Position numbers and translations under genes: made by a program. A model generated the notes under the pieces. The model worked only from the letters and a program-made list of their open reading frames with translations. It ran no database searches and had not been told where the DNA came from. From an uncultured Alphaproteobacteria bacterium (GTDB lineage: Bacteria > Pseudomonadota > Alphaproteobacteria > HIMB59 > GCA-002718135), in the NCBI GenBank assembly GCA_902541435.1, contig CACBQR010000004.1, positions 1-42,801 on the forward strand: a stretch of DNA of 42,801 nt, read 5' to 3'. Shown here piece by piece: positions 33,825 through 42,427 of this stretch (position 1 is the stretch's first letter; every line of letters begins with the position of its first letter).

Positions 33825-34670
33825 ATGAAAAATAAATTTAAAAAAGTTTACTCTCTTGCACATCAAGCTGGCTATAGAAACTATACGGTTAAAGATTTAA
33901 TAAAATTAAAAGGTAAGAAAAAATTAACACAAATAAATGTTGTATCTGCTGAAGAAGCTGCAGCTGCAGAAGCTGCTGGTATAGATATGATCATTTGTGG
34001 AGTAGATCAGTTAAAAGAAATACGTAAAGCTGCGCCCAATACATTTTTAACGTGTGGGATAAAATATACTGAGCATGCCTCCAAAGAAAGTATGATGAAG
34101 AAAGTATTTGAATTACTAGAAGTCGGTGTAGACTCCATACACACCAATTCGTGGAATATAAATTTTATTAAATATTTAAGTGATTTTAATATCCCTTTTC
34201 AAGGGCACGTAGGTTTTGTTCCAATGAAATCAACGTGGACAGGGGGTGTGAAACCAGTTGGGAAAAGTTCTGCTGAGGCTATTAAAGTTTATCATGATAT
34301 AAAAGAATTAGAAAAAATTGGTGCTTGGGCTGTAGAGGTCGAATGTGTACCGGAGGATATTTTAAAAGAAATAACAAAAGACACCAAAGCTTTGACTATT
34401 TCAATAGGATCAGGCAGATATGCGGATATTCAATTTTTGTTTGGTGAAGATATTTTGGGATATCACTTCAATTCAACTAAAACACCTAGACATGCAAAAA
34501 AATATAAAGATTTTAATAAGATATACGAAAAGTTACAAAAGGATAGAATAGATGCTTTTAAGGAATATCAGAAGGATGTAGTAAGTAAGAAATTTCCATC
34601 AAAAAATAATGTTGTTTATGCCGAAAAAAAAGAGCTAGAAAAATTTAAGAAATTAATAAAAAAAATCTAA
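33825..34670 (+). CDS. PanB-like TIM-barrel protein (copy 2)
   Basis: A 281-residue paralogue of the preceding protein, with the same landmarks: GYRNYTVKDLIKLKGKKKLTQ, FQGHVGFVPMKSTWTGG, VECVPEDILKEIT, ISIGSG and FLFGEDILG. The PanB metal ligands are again replaced: IICGVDQ for the GDS loop, LTCGIKYTE for the ADLPF strand, and SIHTNSWN for the VKIEGG strand. Both copies end in a Lys-rich tail absent from PanB (RHAKKYKDFNKIYEKLQKDR). The two may form a heteromer, as close tandem paralogues often do. One base lies between its stop and the dioxygenase that follows. Confidence 0.72.
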   Translation: MKNKFKKVYSLAHQAGYRNYTVKDLIKLKGKKKLTQINVVSAEEAAAAEAAGIDMIICGVDQLKEIRKAAPNTFLTCGIKYTEHASKESMMKKVFELLEVGVDSIHTNSWNINFIKYLSDFNIPFQGHVGFVPMKSTWTGGVKPVGKSSAEAIKVYHDIKELEKIGAWAVEVECVPEDILKEITKDTKALTISIGSGRYADIQFLFGEDILGYHFNSTKTPRHAKKYKDFNKIYEKLQKDRIDAFKEYQKDVVSKKFPSKNNVVYAEKKELEKFKKLIKKI

Positions 34671-35483
34671 ATGGAAATTAGTAAATTAGTTAGAAGATTA
34701 AATGATAATGAAATATCGCAGTATGAAGATAAGGGTTATATAAAAGGTCTGCCTGTATTTTCTCAAGGTGGTGTTAAAGATCTTCAAAAACTTTTTTTAG
34801 ATTTAAGTAATAGACTACCCGCAGGCGTTAACATAAATAAAACTAATATGTGGCATAAAGCGAGTAAAAAGTTTTATGATTTAGCCCATACGCCTGCTAT
34901 TCTTGATTATGTGGAGGATCTTTTAGGACCAAACTTCTTCCTTTGGGGTGGACAATTTTTTTACAAAGCAGCTAAGAGTAAAGGTGTTGTTCCTTGGCAT
35001 CAAGATTCTCAATATTGGCCTTTAAATCCTTCAAACTCTGTTACAGTTTGGTTAGCTGTATATGATACAGATAAATCTAATTCAGCAATGAAAATAGTAT
35101 CAGAAAGCCACAAAACAAAAAAATTTTTACATAAAATTAATGATGATAAAAATTATGATTTAAACCAAGAAGTATCTAATGATCAAATTGATAAAGAAAA
35201 AATAGTATATATGAATTTAAAAGCTGGTGAAATTTCTCTTCATTCGGATGCTCTTTTACATGGTTCTGATGCAAACCATTCAAATAATCCTAGATGTGGA
35301 ATTACTCTAAGATATTCTCCTTCAAATGTTAAAGCAGATTTATCACAGTGGCCTTTTTTTTCTGTTCAAATAGCTAGAGGTGAAACAAATCACTCTTTAA
35401 ATCCTATTGCTCCTATACCGAGAGGCGAAGCAACCCCTGTTAAGGGCTTTCAATTTCATCATGAATTTGAAAGTGAGTGGTAA
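34671..35483 (+). CDS. phytanoyl-CoA dioxygenase family protein (third, distant copy)
   Basis: A 270-residue Fe(II)/2-oxoglutarate dioxygenase. The H-x-D is in VPWHQDSQYWPL, the distal His in SLHSDALLHGSDANHSNN, and the 2-oxoglutarate Arg follows in RCGITLRYSP. The first residues NDNEISQYEDKGYIKGLPVF are the usual PhyH start. It is only distantly related to the tandem pair on the minus strand: WHQD replaces PHQD, and a loop of about 30 residues is inserted after the SESHKTKKF strand. It is transcribed with the PanB-like pair and the sialidase-like gene (30 bases downstream). Confidence 0.88.
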   Translation: MEISKLVRRLNDNEISQYEDKGYIKGLPVFSQGGVKDLQKLFLDLSNRLPAGVNINKTNMWHKASKKFYDLAHTPAILDYVEDLLGPNFFLWGGQFFYKAAKSKGVVPWHQDSQYWPLNPSNSVTVWLAVYDTDKSNSAMKIVSESHKTKKFLHKINDDKNYDLNQEVSNDQIDKEKIVYMNLKAGEISLHSDALLHGSDANHSNNPRCGITLRYSPSNVKADLSQWPFFSVQIARGETNHSLNPIAPIPRGEATPVKGFQFHHEFESEW

Positions 35484-35513
35484 AGAAATTAAATTTTAAC
35501 AAGTATAAAATAA

Positions 35514-36593
35514 ATGAAAATAATTGATGAAATAATTCTATACGAAAACCCTGATCCTTTACTCGTTAGTAAACAAGGTATTTTCCCTGGTATAGTGAAA
35601 TTAAAGGATAATTCCTTACTTGCATTATTTACTATTGGGCAAGCTTTTGATTCTGCTGATCAAAGAACATTTGTTTCAAAAAGTTTTGATGATGGAAGAA
35701 GTTGGTCTAAACCGAAACCTTTACATAATCATATATATAAAAATAAGGAAGAATCAGAATCTCTTAAACCACTATTATTACAAAATAATAAATTATTGGC
35801 AATAGGTTATGCTTTTGTAAGACCAGATAGTTTAACACCAATTGTTAACCCTAATACATTTGAAATACTGCCGCTCAATAATAAAATAAGTATTTCTAAC
35901 GATAATGGGGAAAGTTGGTCTATGCCAAAAAATTTTAACGTCAATAAAACACCACTTGAAATATCAGGGCCGTGTATTCAATTAAAATCAGGTAGAATAT
36001 TAGGAGCAGCGCCACCTTTCCATTTAAAAGAGTCAGATCATTCAGGATGGATAATTTATAGTGATGATGAAGGAGAAAATTGGAGTAAACTATCTGAATT
36101 TTATAAATCCAAGGAAGGGCATGTTTCAACTTGGGAATGTCGATTATGTGAAACGAACAGCAAAATTATTGTTATTTTTTGGGCTTATGACAATAAAAAT
36201 AAAAAAAATCTTAGCAACCATGTTGTAATTTCCGATGATGCTGGAAAAACATTTAATACTGTAATTGATACTAAAATCAGAGGACAAGCGTCTAATGTAA
36301 TGTTTTATAAAGATGATATAATTTTTACCATTCATTGTCACAGAGAAAACCCGACAGGATTAATTTTAAGAAAAGTTGATGTCAGAGATAATAAGTTTTC
36401 AATTTTAGATGAAATCAATTTGTTTTCTAAAGATGGTTTATCAAGTGATGATACTAATATAAGTAAACAGTTTGGCTCGCTTAAGTTTGGTCAACCATCA
36501 ATTCTTCTTTTAAATAACAATGAATTACTAATTTGTTTTTGGTGCATTCATGATAACCAACATATTATTAAAACGTATATCGTAAATATATAG
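35514..36593 (+). CDS. BNR repeat / sialidase-like protein 1, no signal peptide
   Basis: A 359-residue six-bladed propeller protein with repeated Asp boxes (S-x-D-x-G-x-x-W). They are SFDDGRSW at residues 57-64, then SNDNGESW, SDDEGENW and the degenerate SDDAGKTF. A segment after each box (SKPKPLHNH, SMPKNFN) and the start FPGIVKLKDNSLLALF match bacterial exo-alpha-sialidase domain proteins. These hydrolyse terminal sialic acid or related glycosides. The N-terminus MKIIDEIILYENPDP has no signal peptide or lipobox, so the enzyme should be cytoplasmic. The surrounding nan genes support sialoside hydrolysis, but the catalytic Tyr/Glu and Arg triad cannot be placed with certainty. It is followed by an MFS transporter after eight bases. 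Confidence 0.7.
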   Translation: MKIIDEIILYENPDPLLVSKQGIFPGIVKLKDNSLLALFTIGQAFDSADQRTFVSKSFDDGRSWSKPKPLHNHIYKNKEESESLKPLLLQNNKLLAIGYAFVRPDSLTPIVNPNTFEILPLNNKISISNDNGESWSMPKNFNVNKTPLEISGPCIQLKSGRILGAAPPFHLKESDHSGWIIYSDDEGENWSKLSEFYKSKEGHVSTWECRLCETNSKIIVIFWAYDNKNKKNLSNHVVISDDAGKTFNTVIDTKIRGQASNVMFYKDDIIFTIHCHRENPTGLILRKVDVRDNKFSILDEINLFSKDGLSSDDTNISKQFGSLKFGQPSILLLNNNELLICFWCIHDNQHIIKTYIVNI

Positions 36594-36601
36594 TCATCAA
36601 T

Positions 36602-37927
36602 ATGTTCAATCTAATATCTAATGAAAAAGAAAAAATGAAAGTAATTAATTATTATCATTTTTCAACTGCACTACAAATGTGTGCTGTTATAGGAACAGTT
36701 GCAGCACCTTTAACATTATATTCTGTAGAATTAGGATTAGATCCAGATAGAATTGGTATTTTAGGTAGTCTTATGGCTTTTTGCCAAGTTTTAGCTTTAA
36801 TTAGTATCCCTATAACTCTTTATTTTGGTAGTAAGGTTTTATCTATTTGGACATTATTTAGCAGGTACATTTTTCTTTTAATTTTTTTAATTGTTCCGTT
36901 TTATCAAGATAATTTAACACTTGTTTTCTACTTGTTATTTTTTGCAATGCTCATGTTTTCTATTTTACGTTCATTATCTGAAGCTGCATTTGTGCCTTGG
37001 ATGCAAGAATTTATTCCAAGAGATGTTAGGGGTAGAGTTATTGGTATTAATGGAATTATCTGTACACCCTTTGCTTTAGTTGCATCGTATGGAATAAAAA
37101 TCTGGTTGGACAGTAGAGAGGGTTTAGAGAGATTTTACTCAGTTTTTTTTATAGCAATAATTCTTGGACTAATATCAGCTCTTTTACTTTTAAAATTAAA
37201 AGGGGGAAAAAAGATTAAAGAACGAGATGATGATCAAGGTTATTTAAAAAATTTACTTAAAGCAACTAAAGATAAAAATTTTAACTTATTTTTAGTTTCA
37301 TCAGGAACACAATATTTAGTCATTACAATACTAGCTATTTTCTTAACTCTCTATTTTAAAATTAGAATGAATATTCCAAGTGGGGAATTAATTTTTTCTT
37401 CAACTTTAATTCTAATTGGTGGGACGTGTAGTGGTTTAGTAGTTGGAAGAGTAACAGATAGTTATGGTTGTAGGGGTATAAGAGTAATATTCCAAAGTCT
37501 ACAAATAGTACTATTACTTACTTTACCATTTATAAATTCTGATACTCCATACTTAAGCTACGTAATTGGAATAATTTTCTTTCTCTTTGGTTTCTTAATG
37601 TGGGGAAGTGCATCAATAGGTTATATTTTTATGCTAAACTATGTACCAAGTAATAACAAAGAATCTTTTATGTCACTTGCTTACAGCTTAGATGGAATAA
37701 CAGCAGGAGTAACAACAGTGCTAGCTGGTTATTTAGTTGTTTGGTTAGATAATAATGAGATTATTGTTTTTGACAAATTACTTGGCAGCTATGAAGTTTT
37801 ATTTGTTATTTGTGCTTTTATTATAGCAATATCTATGAATGCTTTTATTCTTATAAGAGAAGAAGGAGCTATGGGAGTTAGGACTTTTTTGAGACAATTA
37901 ATTTTTTACAGAAAGCAATTACCATAA
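36602..37927 (+). CDS. MFS transporter
   Basis: A 441-residue polytopic protein with about twelve hydrophobic helices. A loop between helices 4 and 5 has AAFVPWMQEFIPRDVRGRVIG, which fits the pattern of MFS and related sugar transporters (R-G-R after an acidic/aromatic segment). A central cytoplasmic loop LKGGKKIKERDDDQGYLKN divides the two halves. The second half has GLVVGRVTDSYGCRGIRV, the MFS loop motif G-x-x-x-D-R/S-x-G-x-R. It is encoded directly after the sialidase-like gene, so the substrate may be a sialoside or a breakdown product. It ends five bases before the convergent second sialidase-like gene. Confidence 0.85.
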   Translation: MFNLISNEKEKMKVINYYHFSTALQMCAVIGTVAAPLTLYSVELGLDPDRIGILGSLMAFCQVLALISIPITLYFGSKVLSIWTLFSRYIFLLIFLIVPFYQDNLTLVFYLLFFAMLMFSILRSLSEAAFVPWMQEFIPRDVRGRVIGINGIICTPFALVASYGIKIWLDSREGLERFYSVFFIAIILGLISALLLLKLKGGKKIKERDDDQGYLKNLLKATKDKNFNLFLVSSGTQYLVITILAIFLTLYFKIRMNIPSGELIFSSTLILIGGTCSGLVVGRVTDSYGCRGIRVIFQSLQIVLLLTLPFINSDTPYLSYVIGIIFFLFGFLMWGSASIGYIFMLNYVPSNNKESFMSLAYSLDGITAGVTTVLAGYLVVWLDNNEIIVFDKLLGSYEVLFVICAFIIAISMNAFILIREEGAMGVRTFLRQLIFYRKQLP

Positions 37928-37931
37928 AATA

Positions 37932-39050
37932 TTATTCAAATTTTAAACGTATCCAATGTAGATCCATTTTTTTATCATTACCCGCATAATAAAAAACTAA
38001 AACTTTCCCACTCTGTAAAACATCAGCATAGGGCAATCCAAAACTCCATATATTCATGTCAGCTAATAACCCTCCTAGCTCATTACTATTTTGTTTAATT
38101 TTTTTTTGATTAAAAATTGTTACCTCAGAAATTTCATCAAAATGAGCATTGAGATTATCTGATACTCTTACTTTTATGCTTTGATTTTTAAATCTATCAA
38201 CCCATGCTAACACTACCTTACCATCCTTTAATAATGCAGGATGAGAAGGTTGATCAGAAATATTTAAATCTTTTGGCTGAGACCATGTTTTACCTTCATC
38301 ATTACTTATTCTTTGATGAATATTAAGGAAAGTTTTTTTTGCCGAATCATATGTCCATGCAAAAGAAGTAATAGTTCCATTTTTATTTACACCACATCTT
38401 AAATCCCAATTAAAAATTCTTCCAGTTTCATCACCTGCTGCTAAATAAGGTTTAGACCATGTTTTTCCATTATCAGAAGAACATATGAAAATATTTTTTT
38501 GATACCATTTTGATTCATCATAATAATCTTTATTATTTTCAATACTCATAATTAATTTTCCATTTGGTAATTTCATAATAGGATTGGTAAGACTTGGTGG
38601 ACCAATGTCTTTAGGTAGCTGAACTTTTCTAAGTTTTGACCACGTATTCCCATTATCATAAGAATCTGCAATTAGAATTTTCATTGGAAGACAGCCTTCT
38701 GTATTAGCATTAAATAATTCTTTTCCTGGAATAGAAGTTCGATCGATCCACAATAATGATGCAATAATATGAGAATCAGAAATTTCAGTTAAATAGCAAA
38801 GTTTTAGACTGCCTTTAAGATTATCTATTTTAACATTTTTAAAAGGCTCCCAAGGTTCTGACCATTTCTCACCTTCATCATCTGATCGAAAAAACTCTAT
38901 TCCCTCTAATTCAGAATCTTTATTATTTCCACCTCTTGCAGTGGCAAGAATAGATCCATTACTAAGAGAAACAAATGATGAAAAAGTATAGCATGCTTTA
39001 TTTGAATCAATTTTTGAAGAACATAAGATGCCTGAAGAATCTATTTTCAT
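37932..39050 (-). CDS. BNR repeat / sialidase-like protein 2, no signal peptide
   Basis: A 372-residue propeller protein with four well-formed Asp boxes: SDDEGEKW, SYDNGNTW, SSDNGKTW and SNDEGKTW. It also has SNGSILATARGG near the N-terminus and HPALLKDGKVVLAWVDR in the last third. These are features of the exo-alpha-sialidase/BNR family. The N-terminus MKIDSSGILCSSKIDSNK lacks a signal peptide, as in the first copy, so hydrolysis is likely cytoplasmic. It is the last gene of the NagA operon, which links it to amino-sugar catabolism. It resembles the first copy only in the boxes and is not a recent duplicate. The exact glycoside is not determinable. Confidence 0.72.
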   Translation of the reverse strand: MKIDSSGILCSSKIDSNKACYTFSSFVSLSNGSILATARGGNNKDSELEGIEFFRSDDEGEKWSEPWEPFKNVKIDNLKGSLKLCYLTEISDSHIIASLLWIDRTSIPGKELFNANTEGCLPMKILIADSYDNGNTWSKLRKVQLPKDIGPPSLTNPIMKLPNGKLIMSIENNKDYYDESKWYQKNIFICSSDNGKTWSKPYLAAGDETGRIFNWDLRCGVNKNGTITSFAWTYDSAKKTFLNIHQRISNDEGKTWSQPKDLNISDQPSHPALLKDGKVVLAWVDRFKNQSIKVRVSDNLNAHFDEISEVTIFNQKKIKQNSNELGGLLADMNIWSFGLPYADVLQSGKVLVFYYAGNDKKMDLHWIRLKFE

Positions 39051-39061
39051 TTAATAAAATT

Positions 39062-39547
39062 TTATTTTCTTTTCTTAGGCCATCCCATTAAAAGTTTGGC
39101 ATTTTTTTCTTCTTCAATAGCCTTTTCTTTATCTTTAAAAATTTTCACTACGCATTGAGGTTTATTACGATCAATTACATCATAAACTAGATGGTGATCT
39201 ACTTTATCAATAAGTGGGCCTATCCAACCAGCACAATGATCGCAGTATCTTTTCATAGGCTCTGCATCATTATCCAAAACTTTACTAAGACTTGGACAAA
39301 CATTCATTCTTAATTCTAATTTTTCGTCATCTAATTTTAAATCCATATCACAGTTTTCTTCAATTCTAATATGATCCCAGTATTCATACATCCCCTTCAA
39401 ACCTTTTTCTTTGAATAACTTTAAAGTATGTTTTTCTTGATTTTTACTGATTTCCAACCAGTAAGCCTCTAGATGTTCTTCTCCTTGATCTTCGAGAAAC
39501 TTAAAAACTTCGTTATAGAAACGGGTAAAATGATCACTAGGTATCAT
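39062..39547 (-). CDS. small Cys-containing protein resembling L-2-amino-thiazoline-4-carboxylic acid hydrolase (copy B)
   Basis: About 161 residues from the ATG at 39547, which overlaps the stop of the preceding gene by four bases (ATGA) and follows a GGAAAAGAG ribosome site; a start at 39574 would give nine more residues. The helical first half (FTRFYNEVFKFLEDQGEEHLEAYW) is followed by a beta region with MNVCPSLSKVL, RYCDHCAGWI and a final CVVKIFKD strand. This Cys pattern resembles the ATC hydrolase family (opening of a thiazoline ring or related cyclic amidine), as I recall it. The resemblance is moderate, and the true activity in a sialic acid island is unknown. Confidence 0.5.
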   Translation of the reverse strand: MIPSDHFTRFYNEVFKFLEDQGEEHLEAYWLEISKNQEKHTLKLFKEKGLKGMYEYWDHIRIEENCDMDLKLDDEKLELRMNVCPSLSKVLDNDAEPMKRYCDHCAGWIGPLIDKVDHHLVYDVIDRNKPQCVVKIFKDKEKAIEEEKNAKLLMGWPKKRK

Positions 39548-40044
39548 GCTCTTTTCCTTATAGTTTGTCTGCATGCTGCTTCTCCTAAAATTTCAGTTTT
39601 AATTTCGTATGGAGTATCTTCAGCCAGTGCTTCATTTGTTTTAATAGTTTGATCACAAAAGTTAGGTGAAACATTTCCAACCAACTTTCTTACATGTTCA
39701 TATGCTGTACAACGATTAACCGTTAAAATAATTTCTTCATCATTAATAGAAATATTATAATCAGCATTTTCCCGATCAAAAAAATGCTGCCAATGTTTAG
39801 CTAACATTTTGATATTCCCTTTTTTAATATGATCTTTGATATCTTTATAAACATCATTACCAACTTTTTTGAAGATATCGTTCATGGTATCGATACCATA
39901 TTTATTAATTATAAACTCAATAGTTGTATTTGTAGCACCGTGAAAATCCATGTGGACATTGCCACCATCGTTGTAACGAAGTTTTTGATTTAAATTATTT
40001 TTATTCACTTTTATATACAGATTTTCCAGCAATATAGGTTTCAC
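39544..40044 (-). CDS. small Cys-containing protein resembling L-2-amino-thiazoline-4-carboxylic acid hydrolase (copy A)
   Basis: About 166 residues from the GTG at 40044, which has a GGAG five bases upstream. It overlaps the end of nagA by 44 bases. A second GTG at 40008 would overlap by only eight bases but lacks a ribosome site. The conserved-looking N-terminal segment NDGGNVHMDFHGATNTTIEFI precedes an alpha-helical region. A Cys-rich beta region follows (VNRCTAYEHV, SPNFCDQTI, ILGEAACRQTI). The pattern of a Cys in the first strand, C-D-x-T in the middle and a final A-C-R-x-T-I resembles ATC hydrolases. Copies A and B are only distantly similar to each other and may form a heteromer. Confidence 0.5.
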   Translation of the reverse strand: MKPILLENLYIKVNKNNLNQKLRYNDGGNVHMDFHGATNTTIEFIINKYGIDTMNDIFKKVGNDVYKDIKDHIKKGNIKMLAKHWQHFFDRENADYNISINDEEIILTVNRCTAYEHVRKLVGNVSPNFCDQTIKTNEALAEDTPYEIKTEILGEAACRQTIRKRA

Positions 40045-41179
40045 TAATCTCCAAATTATCTTTTTGTAAAAGAATAAAATCAGCTAATTTATTTTTTTCA
40101 ATACTTCCCATAATATTTTCTAAACCTATTACTCTTGCTGGTACTAAACTTGCAGCAATAGCAACTTGGGATAAAGTTTTTTTTGAAAACTTATAATAAT
40201 TTTGTAATGCTTCAATAGAAGTTAATGATGACCCAGCTAATAAACCATTATAAGTAGAAGCTTTCCCTTTTTCTACTGTACACCATCTTCCAGGAAAAAA
40301 TTCAAACTTAACAGGAACTGGAGAGCCGGCTCCCTTAACAGAATCCGTTTCTAAGAATACTCTATCAGTTGGTAAGTGAGATAGTAGTTCAACTAATTGA
40401 GGGTGAACATGAATACCGTCACATATAACTCCAAGAGCAATTCGTGTTTCAGCAATTAAAGCATCAGTTAGAGATAATACATGAACACCTGTGTCATCTG
40501 GTGGATAAGTTGGAAGTGCATCATACATATGTGTTACAGCATCAACCCCCCAATCTGCAAATTTAGGAACATCAATTGGATTGGCTCCACTGTGACCCAA
40601 ATGAATTGAAATATTTTCTTTTTTAAGTCTCTTTATAAATTCTTCTGAACCATTCATTTCTGGCGCTAATGTCAGAGCTTTTAATTTACCCTGGCATGCA
40701 TCTAATAATTCTTCGGCTAAAGATACAGAAGGGTTTCGAAGATTTTTAGGATCATGAGCCCCAGGTAATGCAAAACAAGGTCCTTCTGAATGAATTCCTA
40801 AAACACGGGCTCCCTCTTTAGCTTTATCAATGTCATTTGATAGTGCATTTAATAAAGTTTTAGTTTTTTCAGGTGGTAGGCATGGTGTTGACGGTAAAAA
40901 ACCTGTAACTCCGACTGATGGTAGTATTTTAGAATTATCAACAGTACAATTTTCTTCAGCATGACCATACAAATAATTTAAAAAACCATGTTGAAGAACA
41001 TCAATCATTCCAGGAAAGATAAAGTTTTTCTGACCATCAATTATTTTCCATTCATCAGAAATATTTTCATTCGGATTTAAAATATCAACAATTTTATCAC
41101 CATCAATTAGAAGATCTTTATCTTCTTCTCCATATGGAGTTACCAGAGTAACATTTGTAAATCTTTGTTTGTGTTGCAT
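40001..41179 (-). CDS. nagA: N-acetylglucosamine-6-phosphate deacetylase
   Basis: A 392-residue amidohydrolase that removes acetate from N-acetylglucosamine 6-phosphate, the product of NanE. Motifs: FPGMIDVLQHG near residue 55, GIHSEGPCF (metal Glu), SIHLGHSGANP (metal His), AVTHMYDALP (metal His), CDGIHVHPQ (substrate His) and ETDSVKGAG (catalytic Asp). The start ATG is 71 bases from the divergent SDR gene. It heads a minus operon with two small proteins and a BNR protein. With nanA, nanE and nanK it leads to glucosamine 6-phosphate; nagB is not in the window. Confidence 0.93.
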   Translation of the reverse strand: MQHKQRFTNVTLVTPYGEEDKDLLIDGDKIVDILNPNENISDEWKIIDGQKNFIFPGMIDVLQHGFLNYLYGHAEENCTVDNSKILPSVGVTGFLPSTPCLPPEKTKTLLNALSNDIDKAKEGARVLGIHSEGPCFALPGAHDPKNLRNPSVSLAEELLDACQGKLKALTLAPEMNGSEEFIKRLKKENISIHLGHSGANPIDVPKFADWGVDAVTHMYDALPTYPPDDTGVHVLSLTDALIAETRIALGVICDGIHVHPQLVELLSHLPTDRVFLETDSVKGAGSPVPVKFEFFPGRWCTVEKGKASTYNGLLAGSSLTSIEALQNYYKFSKKTLSQVAIAASLVPARVIGLENIMGSIEKNKLADFILLQKDNLEISETYIAGKSVYKSE

Positions 41180-41197
41180 ATATTTAATTTAATATTA

Positions 41198-41222
41198 AGG
41201 TAAAACCTAAAACAACTATAGT
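41198..41222. promoter_or_regulatory. divergent nagA/SDR promoter region with palindromic -10
   Basis: ACTATAGT (41215-41222) is a perfect palindrome containing TATAGT on both strands, so it could serve as -10 for the SDR gene (start 41250) and for nagA (start 41179). AGGTAAAACCT (41198-41208) beside it is a short inverted repeat and could be a regulator half-site pair. No good -35 is seen in either direction. Confidence 0.3.
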
Positions 41223-41249
41223 GAAAAAACAAGAACTAGGGGAAATAAG

Positions 41250-42014
41250 ATGAAAGACCAATGTGTATGTATAACTGGATCTACACATGGTATAGGATTT
41301 GGAATTGCAGAGGCATTTGCTAAAAAAGGAGCAAAAATTGTCATTAATTCTCATGAAAAAGATAATGGCGCTTTAGATAAGCTCACAAAATTGACTGAGT
41401 GTTATTTTGTACAATCAGATCTATCAACAATTGATGGAAATAAAAAACTAATTCAAGAAGCAAAAGTTAAACTTGGAAAAATAGATACTCTTATAAATAA
41501 TGCTGGTACTTTTCAAGATACTGATTTTGAAAATATTAATAAAGAAAAATTTGATAAAACATTTAATCTGAACGTTAGAGGTTATATGTTTACATCTCAA
41601 GAATTTGTAAAACAAATTTCAAACGATCAAAATAATAGTAGTATTATTTGTATTGGTTCCTCTAACTCCTTAGCAGCTGAAAAAAACAGCGTCATGTATG
41701 ATACTTCCAAAGGAGCTGTACTAATGATGATTAAATCAATGGCTGTAAGTTTAGCATCAAAGAACATACGTGTTAATGGTATTGGTCCAGGTATACTCGA
41801 AACACCACTGACTAGTGCAGGCCTAAATAAAGGAAATAATAAAAAAGTAATCAGTTCACAAATTCCACTTGGCAGGATTGGGGAGCCATCAGATATCGGT
41901 GGAGTAGCTGTATTTTTAGCATCTGAAGAAGCAAAATATATTACAGGACAAATGTTATACGTCGATGGTGGAATTTTAGCTAATCAATTAAATTGGGATG
42001 AGTCACTTTTATAA
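41250..42014 (+). CDS. SDR family oxidoreductase
   Basis: A 254-residue short-chain dehydrogenase. Cofactor motif CITGSTHGIGFGIAEAF at residues 6-22, NNAGTF near residue 87, catalytic Tyr-Lys in MYDTSKGAV, and the C-terminal VDGGILANQ. The classical SDR length suggests an NAD(P)H-dependent oxidation or reduction of a small alcohol or carbonyl. No substrate can be named. A ribosome site (AGGGGAAAT) precedes the ATG. It is divergent from nagA and is followed by a RidA gene after 23 bases. Confidence 0.92.
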   Translation: MKDQCVCITGSTHGIGFGIAEAFAKKGAKIVINSHEKDNGALDKLTKLTECYFVQSDLSTIDGNKKLIQEAKVKLGKIDTLINNAGTFQDTDFENINKEKFDKTFNLNVRGYMFTSQEFVKQISNDQNNSSIICIGSSNSLAAEKNSVMYDTSKGAVLMMIKSMAVSLASKNIRVNGIGPGILETPLTSAGLNKGNNKKVISSQIPLGRIGEPSDIGGVAVFLASEEAKYITGQMLYVDGGILANQLNWDESLL

Positions 42015-42037
42015 AAAAATTTAAAAAAGGAGAGAAT

Positions 42038-42427
42038 ATGATTAAAATAATAACCACTGGTGCAAAATCAGTTTTACCTTTTAGCCCCGCAATTAAAGCA
42101 GGTGATTTTGTATATGTTTCAGGGCAAGCTTCCGTTGATCGAGAAAATGGGTCAGTCATTGAAGGTACATTTGAAGAAGAAATGAGACGTTCAATTGAAA
42201 ATTTAGAAGTGATTTTAAAAGAAGCAGGTCTGACCTTGGATCATGTTATTAATGTTAAGGGCTACGTAGCTGATCAAAAAGATTTAAAAGAATATAATAA
42301 AATTTATCCTGAATATTTTACAGATCCACTACCAACAAGAAGTACAATTGTAAAAGTATTGCCTACTTTCTTAAAGTTTGAGCTTGATTGTGTTGCTTAT
42401 GCACCAAATACTAGACAAGAAGGATAA
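42038..42427 (+). CDS. RidA family protein (enamine/imine deaminase)
   Basis: A 129-residue RidA/YjgF/UK114 protein that hydrolyses reactive 2-aminoacrylate and related imines from PLP dehydratases. Signature segments are FSPAIKAGDFVYVSGQAS, HVINVKGYVADQ and DPLPTRSTIVKVL (conserved Arg in PTRST), ending FELDCVAYAP. It is preceded by AGGAGAG and ends directly against the stop of the convergent D-serine dehydratase-like gene. That neighbour is a plausible source of its substrate. Confidence 0.93.
   Translation: MIKIITTGAKSVLPFSPAIKAGDFVYVSGQASVDRENGSVIEGTFEEEMRRSIENLEVILKEAGLTLDHVINVKGYVADQKDLKEYNKIYPEYFTDPLPTRSTIVKVLPTFLKFELDCVAYAPNTRQEG

Noticed and set aside
32980-34670. Annotation of the tandem pair as panB for pantothenate synthesis
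   Set aside because: The Mg ligands are missing in both copies, and the neighbours are not pantothenate genes.
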